From JAYPAN01 sp049597955 (GTDB lineage Bacteria; Pseudomonadota; Alphaproteobacteria; RS24), in the NCBI GenBank assembly GCA_049597955.1, contig JBMYND010000002.1, forward strand, positions 314,237 through 378,236: DNA of 64,000 bases. Reading direction: 5' to 3'. A program made the translations under genes and the position numbers. The notes below the pieces were generated by a model. That model worked only from the letters and a program-made list of their open reading frames with translations, had not been told where the DNA came from and did not search any database. The first letter of the stretch is position 1. Each line of letters starts with the position of its first letter. Positions 25,103 to 33,422 of the stretch are shown one piece after another.

Positions 25103-27019
25103 TCAGGATTCCCGATTGTGGAAATGGTCGTAAATGCGTTGGGCGATTTTTGCGCTGATACCGTCCACTTTTTCCAATTCTGCCAATGACGCGCGCCCGA
25201 CCGACCGCGCCGAGCCGAAATGATGCAATAATGCGCGTTTGCGCCCGGCACCAATACCATCAATCATATCCAGCGGGTTTTTGCGAATATCGCTGCGCCG
25301 TTTGGCGCGGTGGCCGCCAATCGCAAAACGGTGTGCTTCATCGCGCAGATTTTGCAAATAATAGAGAACCGGCGAATTATGCGGCAGCATGAAATCATCC
25401 TTGTCGGCCATGAAAAACCTCTCGCGTCCGGCATCGCGATCGGGGCCTTTGGCGACACCGACAAGCGGAATATCGTCCAGCCCCAATTCTTGCATGACAT
25501 CGCGCGCCACATTTAACTGGCCGCGCCCGCCATCGACCAGCACCAAATCCGGTCGGCTGCTGCGCGCGCCAGCCTCATTTGCCGATTCCGCGTCCAATTC
25601 GCGCGCCAGACGGCCATAGCGGCGGGTAAACACTTCGCGCATCATCGCATAATCATCGCCGGGTTTTGTGGCAGCATCTTTAATGTTGAATTTGCGATAT
25701 TGATTTTTCAAAAACCCTTCCGGCCCGGCAACGACCATGCCGCCGAGCTGGTTGGTGCCTTGCAAATGGCTATTGTCGAAAATCTCAATCCGCTGCGGCG
25801 GGGCGTCCAAATCAAACGTGTCGGCCAATTCTTGCAACAGGCGACGCTGGCTGGCGCTTTCGGCCTGATGACGGGCAAGGGCTTCTTGGGCATTTTGCGC
25901 CGCATGGGTCAGCAGGGCGGCTTTGGCACCGCGCTGCGGGTGGCGGATATGAACGGCCTGCGCCATTTGCACACTCAACGCCTCGGCCAGCAAAGCCTGT
26001 CCGGGCATGGCCTGATTGACCAATATCAGCTTGGGGGCGGGGCGATTGTCATAAAACTGGCCGATAAAAGCCTCCAAAATCGCCGCATCTGCCTCATCCT
26101 TGTCATGGCGGGGAAAATAGGCGCGATTGCCGAGATTTTGGCCGGCACGGTAGAAAAACACTTGCACGCAGGCTTGCCCGCCAGCCTTGGCCAAGGCAAT
26201 GACATCGGCCTCGGCAATGCCTTGCGGGTTAATGCCGCTTTCCTGCTGCACATAGGTCAGGGCGCGGATACGGTCGCGCGCCCGCGCCGCCCCTTCAAAG
26301 TCAAGCGCCTCGCTGGCGGCTTGCATTTTTTCGACAAGACGTTGCTGCACGGCGCGGCTTTGGCCTTTCAAAAAGGCGCGCGCCTCTTCCACCAGCGCGC
26401 CATAATCTGCTTCGGAGATTTCGCCAGTGCAGGGGGCGGCGCAGCGTTTGATTTGATAGAGCAGGCAGGGCCGGGTGCGGCTGTCATAAACACTGTCCGA
26501 GCAGGAGCGCAGCAAAAATGCACGTTGCAGCGTGTTCAGCGTGCGGTTGACCGCCCCGGCAGAAGCAAAAGGCCCGAAATAGTCACCGGCGCGTTTATGG
26601 CTGCCGCGATGTTTCAGCAATTGCGGCACGGCATGGTCTTCGGCCAGCAAAATATAGGGAAAGCTCTTATCGTCGCGCAGCAGCACATTATAGCGCGGCT
26701 TCAGTTTCTTAATCAGATTGGCTTCCAGCAGCAGCGCATCGGTTTCGGTTTCGGTGCGGATAAACTCCATATCCGCTGTCGCCTCAATCATCCGCATAAT
26801 GCGATTATTATGGCCAATCAATTTGGTATAGGCGCGCACACGGTTTTTGAGATTTTTGGCTTTGCCGACATATAACACATTGCCTTGCGCATCCATCATT
26901 CGATAGACGCCGGGGCCACCGGGCAGGGTGGCTGCCTTTTGCTCAATCAGGCGTGCGCCATGCTGTTTTTCATCGCTCGATTTGGCGGTTTGCAAATCGC
27001 TCTTGTGGTCATTGTCCAT
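25103..27019 (-). CDS. uvrC: Excinuclease ABC subunit C
   Basis: A 638-residue nuclease that makes both cuts in nucleotide excision repair. The GIY-YIG domain is at about 33-110 (PGVYRMMDAQGNVLYVGKAKNLK), a Cys cluster follows around C160-C185, the UVR motif binding UvrB is near 220 (EALDFEGAARARDRI), the RNase H-like second nuclease is at about 400-560 (EIFDNSHLQG, LVLVDGGRGQL), and tandem helix-hairpin-helix motifs end the protein. Length is normal. The ATG has no obvious ribosome site. Upstream is a 368-bp AT-rich non-coding stretch. No LexA box (GTTC-N7-GTTC) is seen near it. Confidence 0.96.
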   Translation of the reverse strand: MDNDHKSDLQTAKSSDEKQHGARLIEQKAATLPGGPGVYRMMDAQGNVLYVGKAKNLKNRVRAYTKLIGHNNRIMRMIEATADMEFIRTETETDALLLEANLIKKLKPRYNVLLRDDKSFPYILLAEDHAVPQLLKHRGSHKRAGDYFGPFASAGAVNRTLNTLQRAFLLRSCSDSVYDSRTRPCLLYQIKRCAAPCTGEISEADYGALVEEARAFLKGQSRAVQQRLVEKMQAASEALDFEGAARARDRIRALTYVQQESGINPQGIAEADVIALAKAGGQACVQVFFYRAGQNLGNRAYFPRHDKDEADAAILEAFIGQFYDNRPAPKLILVNQAMPGQALLAEALSVQMAQAVHIRHPQRGAKAALLTHAAQNAQEALARHQAESASQRRLLQELADTFDLDAPPQRIEIFDNSHLQGTNQLGGMVVAGPEGFLKNQYRKFNIKDAATKPGDDYAMMREVFTRRYGRLARELDAESANEAGARSSRPDLVLVDGGRGQLNVARDVMQELGLDDIPLVGVAKGPDRDAGRERFFMADKDDFMLPHNSPVLYYLQNLRDEAHRFAIGGHRAKRRSDIRKNPLDMIDGIGAGRKRALLHHFGSARSVGRASLAELEKVDGISAKIAQRIYDHFHNRES

Positions 27020-27387
27020 ACTGACAATATACAGGCGATTTTGCCCCTTTCAGGGTAAAATTATGGCAAAAAATTAACCCACGGCTTCTGTGGATAAGTC
27101 TGTGTGAAAAAAACCGATTTATCGGCCAAGTGATTGATTTTCAATGTTTCACTGCTCTTTGCCTAAAAATTGGGCAAAACAGTTAATACGTTGTTTTAAT
27201 TATGTAAAATAAAAGCAAGAGGCGAAAAAAAATATTTTTTCAAGCCATTTTTAAGTCTTTACAAAATTGTCATTTTCTTGCAGGGGCGTGTGAAAAACTC
27301 GGTTGCGCGCCTGCCGTGACGATAAAAATGGCGGAATTCCGGCGCTGGCGTGACATTTTGTCCATATTGGGACAATCCGGCGGCAAG
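27020..27387. promoter_or_regulatory. AT-rich intergenic region with a perfect DnaA box and inverted repeats
   Basis: No convincing gene. It holds TGTGGATAA (27089-27097), a perfect DnaA box; an inverted repeat CCGAT-TT-ATCGG (27114-27125); TTTGCC-N9-GGCAAA (27158-27178); runs of A/T around 27190-27260; and TTGTCC-ATATTG-GGACAA near 27358-27375. It includes the uvrC promoter, whose exact hexamers I cannot fix. Confidence 0.5.
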
Positions 27388-27798
27388 TCAGACGCGCTGC
27401 ATGCGCTCGATTTCAACGCCGACAGAGGCGGCTTCAGCAATCGCTTGTGGCTTTTCAATACGCAAACGCAAACGATGAATGCGCTTGTCAGTGAGGATTT
27501 CCTCGGCAATGGTTTCGACCAATGTCTCCACCAAATCAACATGGCCGCGTTCAATGATGCGCGCCATGGTTTTGCTCAGTTTTTCATAGCAGACAACATC
27601 ATCAATAGCCTCCGGCGTGCCATCGGGCAGTTCGCGCACGGCGGCACTCAGATTGACAAGGATTGGCTGGCTGGCCTCACGCTCATGCGGGTGAATGCCA
27701 ATCCGCGCCTGCAATCGTAAATCGCGCACAAAAACATGCCGCAAGGCAAGCTGGGCGCTGGCAAAGGCGGGAAGGTCATCAAGTGCGTGCTGGTTCAT
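27388..27798 (-). CDS. folB: Dihydroneopterin aldolase
   Basis: A 136-residue folate-pathway enzyme that splits dihydroneopterin to hydroxymethyl-dihydropterin and glycolaldehyde. The family block VFVRDLRLQARIGIHPHEREASQPILVNL (about 22-50) and the catalytic-Glu region LVETLVETIAEEILTD with the following Lys-containing strand LRLRIEKPQAI are clear; length fits. The ribosome site is weak. It is downstream, on the same strand, of an SDR that looks like a pteridine reductase, though 442 bp of non-coding DNA separate the two. Confidence 0.88.
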   Translation of the reverse strand: MNQHALDDLPAFASAQLALRHVFVRDLRLQARIGIHPHEREASQPILVNLSAAVRELPDGTPEAIDDVVCYEKLSKTMARIIERGHVDLVETLVETIAEEILTDKRIHRLRLRIEKPQAIAEAASVGVEIERMQRV

Positions 27799-28240
27799 GC
27801 AATCCTGTCCGGCAAAGGGTCACTGGCAAATCGGTCTGCCATGACATATCAGTTTTGCCCTTAAAGGAAAAGCCAAGAAAGGAAAAGCCAAGAGTTTGGG
27901 CGCGCGCAAAGCGGGGCAAATCGGCGCACAAGGCGGGACGGGCAAGAACAAGAAAAAACCCGCCCCGCCGGAACGGAAAAAGAAGTCATCCGATCCAACA
28001 ATGCCCGCAATGCCGATAGCAGGCAGTGACTTCAAAATTACAAAATTTCGGACTGTGAAAGCGGGAAATATCTCCAGCGCCTACGAAAATAGCCAAAAGA
28101 CGCCTCCCGCCCAATACCCGAAAAATGCTGCGACTTGTCAAAACACCTTCTTTTTGCAGCCGGTAAAGCTTATGCGGTCAAATCCTGCTTTGCAAGAGGG
28201 AAAGGCGAGAGGGAAAGGCAAGAGGAAAAGCGGGCCAGCA
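27799..28240. other. 442-bp intergenic spacer with purine-rich repeats at both ends
   Basis: No open frame here looks real in codon use. Near the folB end two perfect 15-bp copies of AAAGGAAAAGCCAAG occur (27863-27892); near the SDR end three related units AAGAGGGAAAGGC / GAGAGGGAAAGGC / AAGAGGAAAAGC occur (28194-28231). The two ends resemble each other. No terminator or known RNA motif was recognised. Confidence 0.4.
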
Positions 28241-29029
28241 TTATTCGACAACTTGCGTGACATCCGGCGTTTGCCAGGCCAAATGCTGGCCGCCATCGAC
28301 GGCAATCATTTGACCGGTCACGGCGCGCGCCGACAATAGATAATGGGCGGCAACGGCAATATCGGCCGGGTCGCCGCCATGGCCAAGCGGCACAAGGCGG
28401 GCCTGTTTGTCAAATTCGCTTTGCGCTTGGCGTGGATTGGGCAGGGTTGGCCCCGGGCCAATGGCATTGACGCGAATATGCTGTGGCGCCAGCGCCTGCG
28501 CGAAGCTTTGCGTCAATGTCCACAGACCGGTTTTGGAGACGGTATAGCTTGCAAAATCCGGTGTCAGCCGCCAAATGCGCTGGTCGATTATATTGATAAT
28601 CGCACCATCGGCATCAGCGGCGGGCGGGGTTTGCCAATGCGGCTGATTCGCAAAATCGCGCATCAGCAGTGCTGGTGCGCGCAAATTTATGTTCAAATGT
28701 GCATCCCAGCTTTCCGGCGTGATTGTGTGGGCGGTGTCGCGTTCAAACAGCGACGCATTATTTATCAGCGCGGTGATTGGCCCCAGCGCCTCTGCCGCCG
28801 CCGGCAGCAAGTCGGCCACCGCCTCGGCTGATTGCAAATCAGCCTGCAGTGTCACCGCCCTTTGGCCAAGACCGGCAATTTCCTGTGCGGCTGTGCGCGC
28901 ATCCTCGGTCGAGCCCGCATAATGCACGGCAACCGACCAGCCTGCTTCGGCCAGCGACAAAGCCAGCGCGCGCCCAATCCGCTTGCCGGCGCCGGTAATC
29001 AGAACGTTTTTTGGTGCTGTTTCACCCAT
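28241..29029 (-). CDS. SDR oxidoreductase, pteridine-reductase-like
   Basis: A 262-residue short-chain dehydrogenase. The cofactor motif is ITGAGKRIGRALA near residue 11: the TGxxxRxG form, rather than TGxxxGxG, is a mark of PTR1/FolM pteridine reductases. INNASLFERD and the YTVSK catalytic pair (with an Ile/Asp stretch in place of the usual Ser region) and NAIGPGPTLP follow. The gene neighbour is folB. Together these suggest NADPH-dependent reduction of dihydropterin or dihydrofolate, but this is inference. The start is placed at 29029, the beginning of the family; an upstream ATG at 29119 would add an unlikely 30 residues. Confidence 0.75.
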   Translation of the reverse strand: MGETAPKNVLITGAGKRIGRALALSLAEAGWSVAVHYAGSTEDARTAAQEIAGLGQRAVTLQADLQSAEAVADLLPAAAEALGPITALINNASLFERDTAHTITPESWDAHLNINLRAPALLMRDFANQPHWQTPPAADADGAIINIIDQRIWRLTPDFASYTVSKTGLWTLTQSFAQALAPQHIRVNAIGPGPTLPNPRQAQSEFDKQARLVPLGHGGDPADIAVAAHYLLSARAVTGQMIAVDGGQHLAWQTPDVTQVVE

Positions 29030-29111
29030 GCCCGTGATGTAGCAGTTTTTGAAATAATGACAAACTGCTTTGCCTGAACCAAGCAATCGAACGGCAGATG
29101 ACCAGTGCGCC

Positions 29112-29159
29112 GCTAACATTTTGTTAGCCTTGGCTGATGTAAATTGGCATCGATTTACA
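29112..29159. promoter_or_regulatory. Two inverted repeats upstream of the outer-membrane protein gene
   Basis: GCTAACA-TTT-TGTTAGC (29112-29128) and TGTAAAT-N8-ATTTACA (29138-29159) are perfect 7-bp inverted repeats 90-140 bp before the ATG at 29250, in the region shared with the divergent SDR gene. Possible operators; TTTACAT recurs near 29201. Confidence 0.35.
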
Positions 29160-29249
29160 AACTTGCGAACAAAACACTTGGCAAAAGGGTTTTTAGCGGT
29201 TTACATAAGACACCTGCCTGACGGCTGAAAAACAACAAGGGAGGTTCCC

Positions 29250-30074
29250 ATGGCGTATCCGTCACCAGAGTTGCGTGCGTATTCATGTAATTATCCAGAC
29301 AGGCTTCGGCTTTTGCGAGGCTTTTTGCTCATTGGCTTTATGTCCGGCTTGCTTGTGGGTCTTGCCCCGCAAACCGCTTATGCTGACGGGGAAGAAGAGG
29401 AAAAGCCGTCCTTTGAGGGCTATGTGATTGATGACCCGCTCTATAATATTGAGCGAAAAGTTGACACAATAGATGAGAAAGTTGACCGCCTTGACCGTAA
29501 GGCCGATGCGGCGGCTGACCAGCTTGAGGGCATTGAAGGCTTGATGACGGCAGAAAAGCCGGCACCGAAAGGCTATCTTTTCGGCTCTGTCGGCATGGCG
29601 TTTTTCGATGTGTCGAAATCCGATATCAGCAGTGTGAATCCCAATTCAGAAATAGGCGTCACGCCGGATGGCGAGGATTTTATGGTTCGTGGCGGTTATG
29701 GTCACAAGCTGGGGCGCGGCTGGGCGGTTGAAGCGGCTTTGGCCGATTTGGGCTCCGCTGTCAATGTGGTGCGGCTGGATTCTGCCGCTTTGCGCAATGA
29801 TGGCGGACGTCGGAAAGTTGATTTGGACTATAATCAAGTATTTGAACTTGGCCTTGTCCATAAATTCAACCTGTCGCTGTCGGGTATTTCACCGAGCCTG
29901 CGTGTCGGCATTTTCGCCCATGACGGCGATATTCATGACGATACGGCAATGACATTTGGCGCTGGCGCCAATTACGGGCCATTGCGGTTGGAATATCAGA
30001 TTTATGATTTCAGCCCGCGCGATGTCGAAACCCTGTCGGTCACTTATATGCTGCCTTTCAGCTTTTCACGCTGA
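29250..30074 (+). CDS. Outer-membrane beta-barrel protein
   Basis: A 274-residue secreted protein. The N-terminal signal is long (to about A45, PQTAYA). Residues 60-95 form a short coiled coil (IERKVDTIDEKVDRLDRKADAAADQ), which may trimerise or reach through the periplasm. Residues 107-274 look like an eight-stranded OmpA-type barrel: alternating strands GYLFGSVGMAFFDV, MVRGGYGHKLG, WAVEAALADLG, VFELGLVHKFNL, PSLRVGIFA, and a C-terminal LSVTYMLPFSFSR ending near an aromatic. AAGGGAGG precedes the ATG. Function is unknown; no enzyme residues are seen. Confidence 0.72.
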   Translation: MAYPSPELRAYSCNYPDRLRLLRGFLLIGFMSGLLVGLAPQTAYADGEEEEKPSFEGYVIDDPLYNIERKVDTIDEKVDRLDRKADAAADQLEGIEGLMTAEKPAPKGYLFGSVGMAFFDVSKSDISSVNPNSEIGVTPDGEDFMVRGGYGHKLGRGWAVEAALADLGSAVNVVRLDSAALRNDGGRRKVDLDYNQVFELGLVHKFNLSLSGISPSLRVGIFAHDGDIHDDTAMTFGAGANYGPLRLEYQIYDFSPRDVETLSVTYMLPFSFSR

Positions 30075-30097
30075 CGCTTGGATTGCGGGCCTCAAGG

Positions 30098-30145
30098 GTT
30101 CGTTCTTACGGGTGGCCTTATGGGCGGTCTTGTGGGCGGTCTTAC
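30098..30145. repeat. 12-bp tandem repeat at the 3' end of uvrB
   Basis: Four 12-bp units: GTTCGTTCTTAC, GGGTGGCCTTAT, GGGCGGTCTTGT and GGGCGGTCTTAC; the last two are nearly identical. The uvrB stop lies in the last unit. In a shifted minus frame the repeat would encode KTAHKTAHKATRKNE, a basic tail, but that frame is not joined to UvrB. Confidence 0.65.
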
Positions 30146-32394
30146 GGGCCGGAGCGGCGGCGGCGGCCAGGCTTGGGCCGTTTGGGCGCAACCGCCTTGC
30201 CGTCTGCCTCGGCCAGTTTCTGCTCGACATCGGATTGGCGGGCAAATGGGTCATCGGCGACGGCCAGCTCGGTTTCCTGAAGCCGCTTGATTTCGTCGCG
30301 CAAGCGCGCCGCCGTCTCGAATTCCAAATCGGCGGCGGCTTCGCGCATTTGCGTTTCCAGCCCTTCAATATGGCTGCGCAAATTGCCGCCGAGCAGCGGC
30401 GCTTGCGCTTCCGCCAATGCCTCGCGCACACGATAAGGGCCGGGCGCGGTGCGGTCTTCGCGCTCGGCAATGCCTTCGAGAATATCGGCAATGTTTTTCT
30501 TTACCGATTCCGGTGTGATGCCATTTTGCCGATTATGCGCCATTTGCTTTTCGCGCCGCCTTTTGGTCTCGGCCATAGCGCGCTCCAGCGAGCCGGTCAT
30601 CTGGTCGGCATAAAGCAGCACGCGCCCTTCAACATGGCGGGCAGCGCGGCCAATCGTTTGCACCAGCGAGGTTTCCGAGCGTAAAAAACCCTCCTTATCG
30701 GCATCCAAAATGGCGACCAGCGCACATTCGGGAATATCCAGCCCTTCGCGCAACAGATTAATGCCGATAAGAATGTCAAATGCGCCGAGCCGCAAATCGC
30801 GGATGATTTCAATGCGCTCCAGCGTGTCAATATCGGAATGCATATAGCGCACGCGCAAGCCCTGTTCATGCATATATTCGGTTAAATCTTCGGCCATTTT
30901 CTTGGTCAGCGTGGTGACCAATACGCGATGGCTTTTGCGCGCTGCCTCATGACATTCGGCAATCAAATCATCAACCTGCGATTTGGCCGGACGGATTTCG
31001 CATTGCGGGTCAACCAGACCGGTCGGACGAATGACTTGTTCGACAAAAACGCCGCCTGTGCGCTGCATTTCCCACGGGCCGGGTGTTGCCGACACATGCA
31101 CGGTTTGCGGGCGCATCATGTCCCATTCCTCAAATTTCATTGGCCGGTTGTCAACACAGCTGGGCAGGCGGAAGCCAAACTCCGCCAAGGTTGATTTGCG
31201 CCGGAAGTCGCCGCGAAACATGCCGCCAATTTGCGGAATGGTGACATGACTTTCATCGGCAAAGACCAGCGCATTGTCTGGCAGATATTCAAACAGGGTC
31301 GGCGGTGGCTCACCGGCTTTGCGACCGGTTAAATAGCGCGAGTAATTTTCAATGCCTGCGCAACTGCCGGTGGCTTCCAGCATTTCCAAATCAAACAGCG
31401 TGCGCTGTTCCAGCCTTTGCGCTTCCAGCAAGCGGCCTGCCGCCTCAAACTCTTCCAGCCTGGTTTTCAACTCATCTTGTATATGCACCATGGCCTGTTT
31501 CAGCGTCGGGCGCGGTGTCACATAATGCGAATTGGCATAGACCCGCACACGCTCCAAATCGGCGCTTTTTTGGCCGGTCAGCGGGTCAAATTCGGTCAGG
31601 CTGTCAATTTCATCGCCAAATAATTCAATGCGCCAGGCGCGGTCTTCATAATGCGCCGGAAATAAATCAATAACATCGCCGCGTACCCGAAAATCGCCGC
31701 GCGCAAAGGCCATATCATTGCGGCGATATTGCAGCGCCACCAAATCAGCCAGCAATTGCGTGCGGCCAATTTCCATGCCGCGCGCCAGTTCCAGCGTCAT
31801 ATTGGAATAGCTTTCAACCGAGCCAATACCGTAAATGCATGAAACGGAAGCGACAATCACCACATCATCGCGCTCCAGCAAAGCGCGCGTGGCGGAGTGG
31901 CGCATCCGGTCGATTTGCTCATTGATATTGCTTTCCTTTTCAATATAGGTGTCAGTGCGCGGCACATAGGCTTCCGGCTGGTAATAATCATAATAGGAGA
32001 CGAAATATTCGACCGCATTTTCCGGGAAAAAGCTCTTAAATTCGCCGTAAAGCTGCGCTGCCAGCGTTTTATTGGGCGCCAGCACAAGGGCAGGGCGCTG
32101 GGTGCGCTGGATGATTTGCGCCATTGTATAAGTCTTGCCCGAACCGGTCACGCCGAGCAGCACCTGATCGCGCTCTTCATTGGCAATGCCGGTGACAAGC
32201 TCGTCAATCGCCTGTGGCTGGTCACCGGCCGGTTGAAACGCGGTCACCAGTTCAAAGGCTTTGCCGCCTTCGGTTTTTTCCGGCCTGTCGGGCCTGTGCG
32301 GCACAAAGCGGGCAAGCTGCGCCTCGCTCATTCCCGGCTCCGGCACGGGCGCCAATTCACCGCGTCCGGTCAGACTTTTTTGTGTTTCGACCAT
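30142..32394 (-). CDS. uvrB: Excinuclease ABC subunit B
   Basis: A 750-residue damage-recognition helicase of nucleotide excision repair. Walker A is GVTGSGKTYTM near residue 81, and the strand-separating hairpin is YYDYYQPEAYVP near 135; helicase motifs DEXX-like (FADESH) and the later GINLLREGLDIPECALVAILDADKEGFLRS follow, with the C-terminal UVR coiled coil (MREAAADLEFETAARLRDEI, about 690) for UvrC binding. An N-terminal extension of about 40 residues and a basic tail KRPKPGRRRRSGP are present. No LexA box is seen upstream. It is not linked to uvrA here. Confidence 0.97.
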   Translation of the reverse strand: MVETQKSLTGRGELAPVPEPGMSEAQLARFVPHRPDRPEKTEGGKAFELVTAFQPAGDQPQAIDELVTGIANEERDQVLLGVTGSGKTYTMAQIIQRTQRPALVLAPNKTLAAQLYGEFKSFFPENAVEYFVSYYDYYQPEAYVPRTDTYIEKESNINEQIDRMRHSATRALLERDDVVIVASVSCIYGIGSVESYSNMTLELARGMEIGRTQLLADLVALQYRRNDMAFARGDFRVRGDVIDLFPAHYEDRAWRIELFGDEIDSLTEFDPLTGQKSADLERVRVYANSHYVTPRPTLKQAMVHIQDELKTRLEEFEAAGRLLEAQRLEQRTLFDLEMLEATGSCAGIENYSRYLTGRKAGEPPPTLFEYLPDNALVFADESHVTIPQIGGMFRGDFRRKSTLAEFGFRLPSCVDNRPMKFEEWDMMRPQTVHVSATPGPWEMQRTGGVFVEQVIRPTGLVDPQCEIRPAKSQVDDLIAECHEAARKSHRVLVTTLTKKMAEDLTEYMHEQGLRVRYMHSDIDTLERIEIIRDLRLGAFDILIGINLLREGLDIPECALVAILDADKEGFLRSETSLVQTIGRAARHVEGRVLLYADQMTGSLERAMAETKRRREKQMAHNRQNGITPESVKKNIADILEGIAEREDRTAPGPYRVREALAEAQAPLLGGNLRSHIEGLETQMREAAADLEFETAARLRDEIKRLQETELAVADDPFARQSDVEQKLAEADGKAVAPKRPKPGRRRRSGP

Positions 32395-32448
32395 AGGGCA
32401 AATATAGTCGAACCGGCGCGATTGTCACGCGCTGTGCGGCTTTGTCGC

Positions 32449-32691
32449 TTATTGGCCGGTGGATGATTGCCGCCGCGCCGTTTTATCCGGGCAAGTGCCG
32501 GTCGCCGCTGCCCGCCTTGCCGCTTTTGAACGCGCCGTAATGCGCGTGGCAATATGGCGGAAAATATAAAACAGCCAATCGACAATGCGGAACAGCCATA
32601 AAATACTGTAGAGAAGCGTGACGATAATCAGCGCATGCAAAGTCATATAGGCAAGGGCGAGAACGATATTATTGCTGAGCAGCTGGGCCAT
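32449..32691 (-). CDS. Small membrane protein of unknown function
   Basis: An 80-residue protein with one long or two short hydrophobic helices (residues 6-45: NNIVLALAYMTLHALIIVTLLYSILWLFRIVDWLFYIF), then a strongly basic tail (ARSKAARRAA...). By the positive-inside rule the tail is cytoplasmic. GGAG lies 6 nt before the ATG, which supports it as a gene. It stands 54 bp upstream of uvrB on the same strand, but no functional link is evident. Not recognised. Confidence 0.5.
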   Translation of the reverse strand: MAQLLSNNIVLALAYMTLHALIIVTLLYSILWLFRIVDWLFYIFRHIATRITARSKAARRAAATGTCPDKTARRQSSTGQ

Positions 32692-32805
32692 ATATTTTAC
32701 TCCGATAGGCTGGCATGGAAGCCGGTTGCATTGCCTGTGACTATTGCCGGAGCGGGCTGAAAAGCCGGTAAACAGGGATTAAGCAAAGATTAGCGCGGTT
32801 AAATT

Positions 32806-33339
32806 TTAGCGGCGGGCGGCGCTGTCGGCTGTGACCCCGCCAAAAATATCGGCAGCGACAAGAAAGCCATTGCCGGTGCGACGTATATGGGTGAGCAACC
32901 ATTCCTCGCCGCCGCGTGCTGGATTGTGCCATTGCCGCGCTGCCCAAATGCCTTGTCGCGTGGCGGCGTTGACCAGCATATCGCCTAGCGGGCGACCGGC
33001 ACTGTCTTGGCGTTTGGCAATGGATTGCCCGACCAGCGCCTTGTCGCGCCCGTGAAACAGGATTGTGCCATCCGGGCCGAGAACAAAAATATATAAATCC
33101 GGGTCGGTAAAGCGGGGTCGTTCGGTGAATTGCGCGAAGGCGGCACTGCCTTGCTGTTCGAGCATTTTACCGGCCTCGGCGACCAGCAATATCGCTTCGC
33201 CGGGCAGGCGCGCGCGGCTGTGCAGCAATGCCGGACGCGGTGCGTCCTTGACCGCCCGCATGCCAAGCCAGATACCCAGACCCATGCCCGGCACAATGAC
33301 CGGCAGCAGCAACAGCAATGCGAATAGCGGTTTTTTCAT
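32806..33339 (-). CDS. Stand-alone single-Cache-domain protein
   Basis: A 177-residue protein: one N-terminal hydrophobic segment (about 4-25), then an extracytoplasmic sCache-like sensor fold with the typical block DLYIFVLGPDGTILFHGRD...LVGQS and a later strand WLLTHIRRTGNGFLVAADI. No kinase, cyclase, methyl-accepting or GGDEF part follows, so it would be a periplasmic or membrane-tethered ligand-binding protein on its own. The start at 33339 has GAAGGAA before it. Ligand and partner are unknown. Confidence 0.65.
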   Translation of the reverse strand: MKKPLFALLLLLPVIVPGMGLGIWLGMRAVKDAPRPALLHSRARLPGEAILLVAEAGKMLEQQGSAAFAQFTERPRFTDPDLYIFVLGPDGTILFHGRDKALVGQSIAKRQDSAGRPLGDMLVNAATRQGIWAARQWHNPARGGEEWLLTHIRRTGNGFLVAADIFGGVTADSAARR

Positions 33340-33422
33340 CAGCCGGTTATTCCTTCTTGTTTTCACAACCTGACGCGATTACTTTGACCGCCTTGGCCTC
33401 GTCTTGCAAGGAGAAACCGAAT

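Noticed and set aside
25700..26875. 391-codon open frame on the plus strand
   Set aside because: Lies wholly opposite uvrC and shows no family features.
27020..27387. Full replication origin
   Set aside because: Only one perfect DnaA box is present and no dnaA, hemE or parAB lies near, so calling oriC is not justified.
27896..28339. 147-codon plus-strand frame in the folB-SDR gap
   Set aside because: Lys/Pro-rich low-complexity product running into the antisense of the SDR; codon use does not look coding.
30066..30491. Minus-strand frame ending KTAHKTAHKATRKNE
   Set aside because: Shifted frame inside uvrB; the repeat makes it look interesting, but UvrB itself ends cleanly and no slippery site joins the frames.
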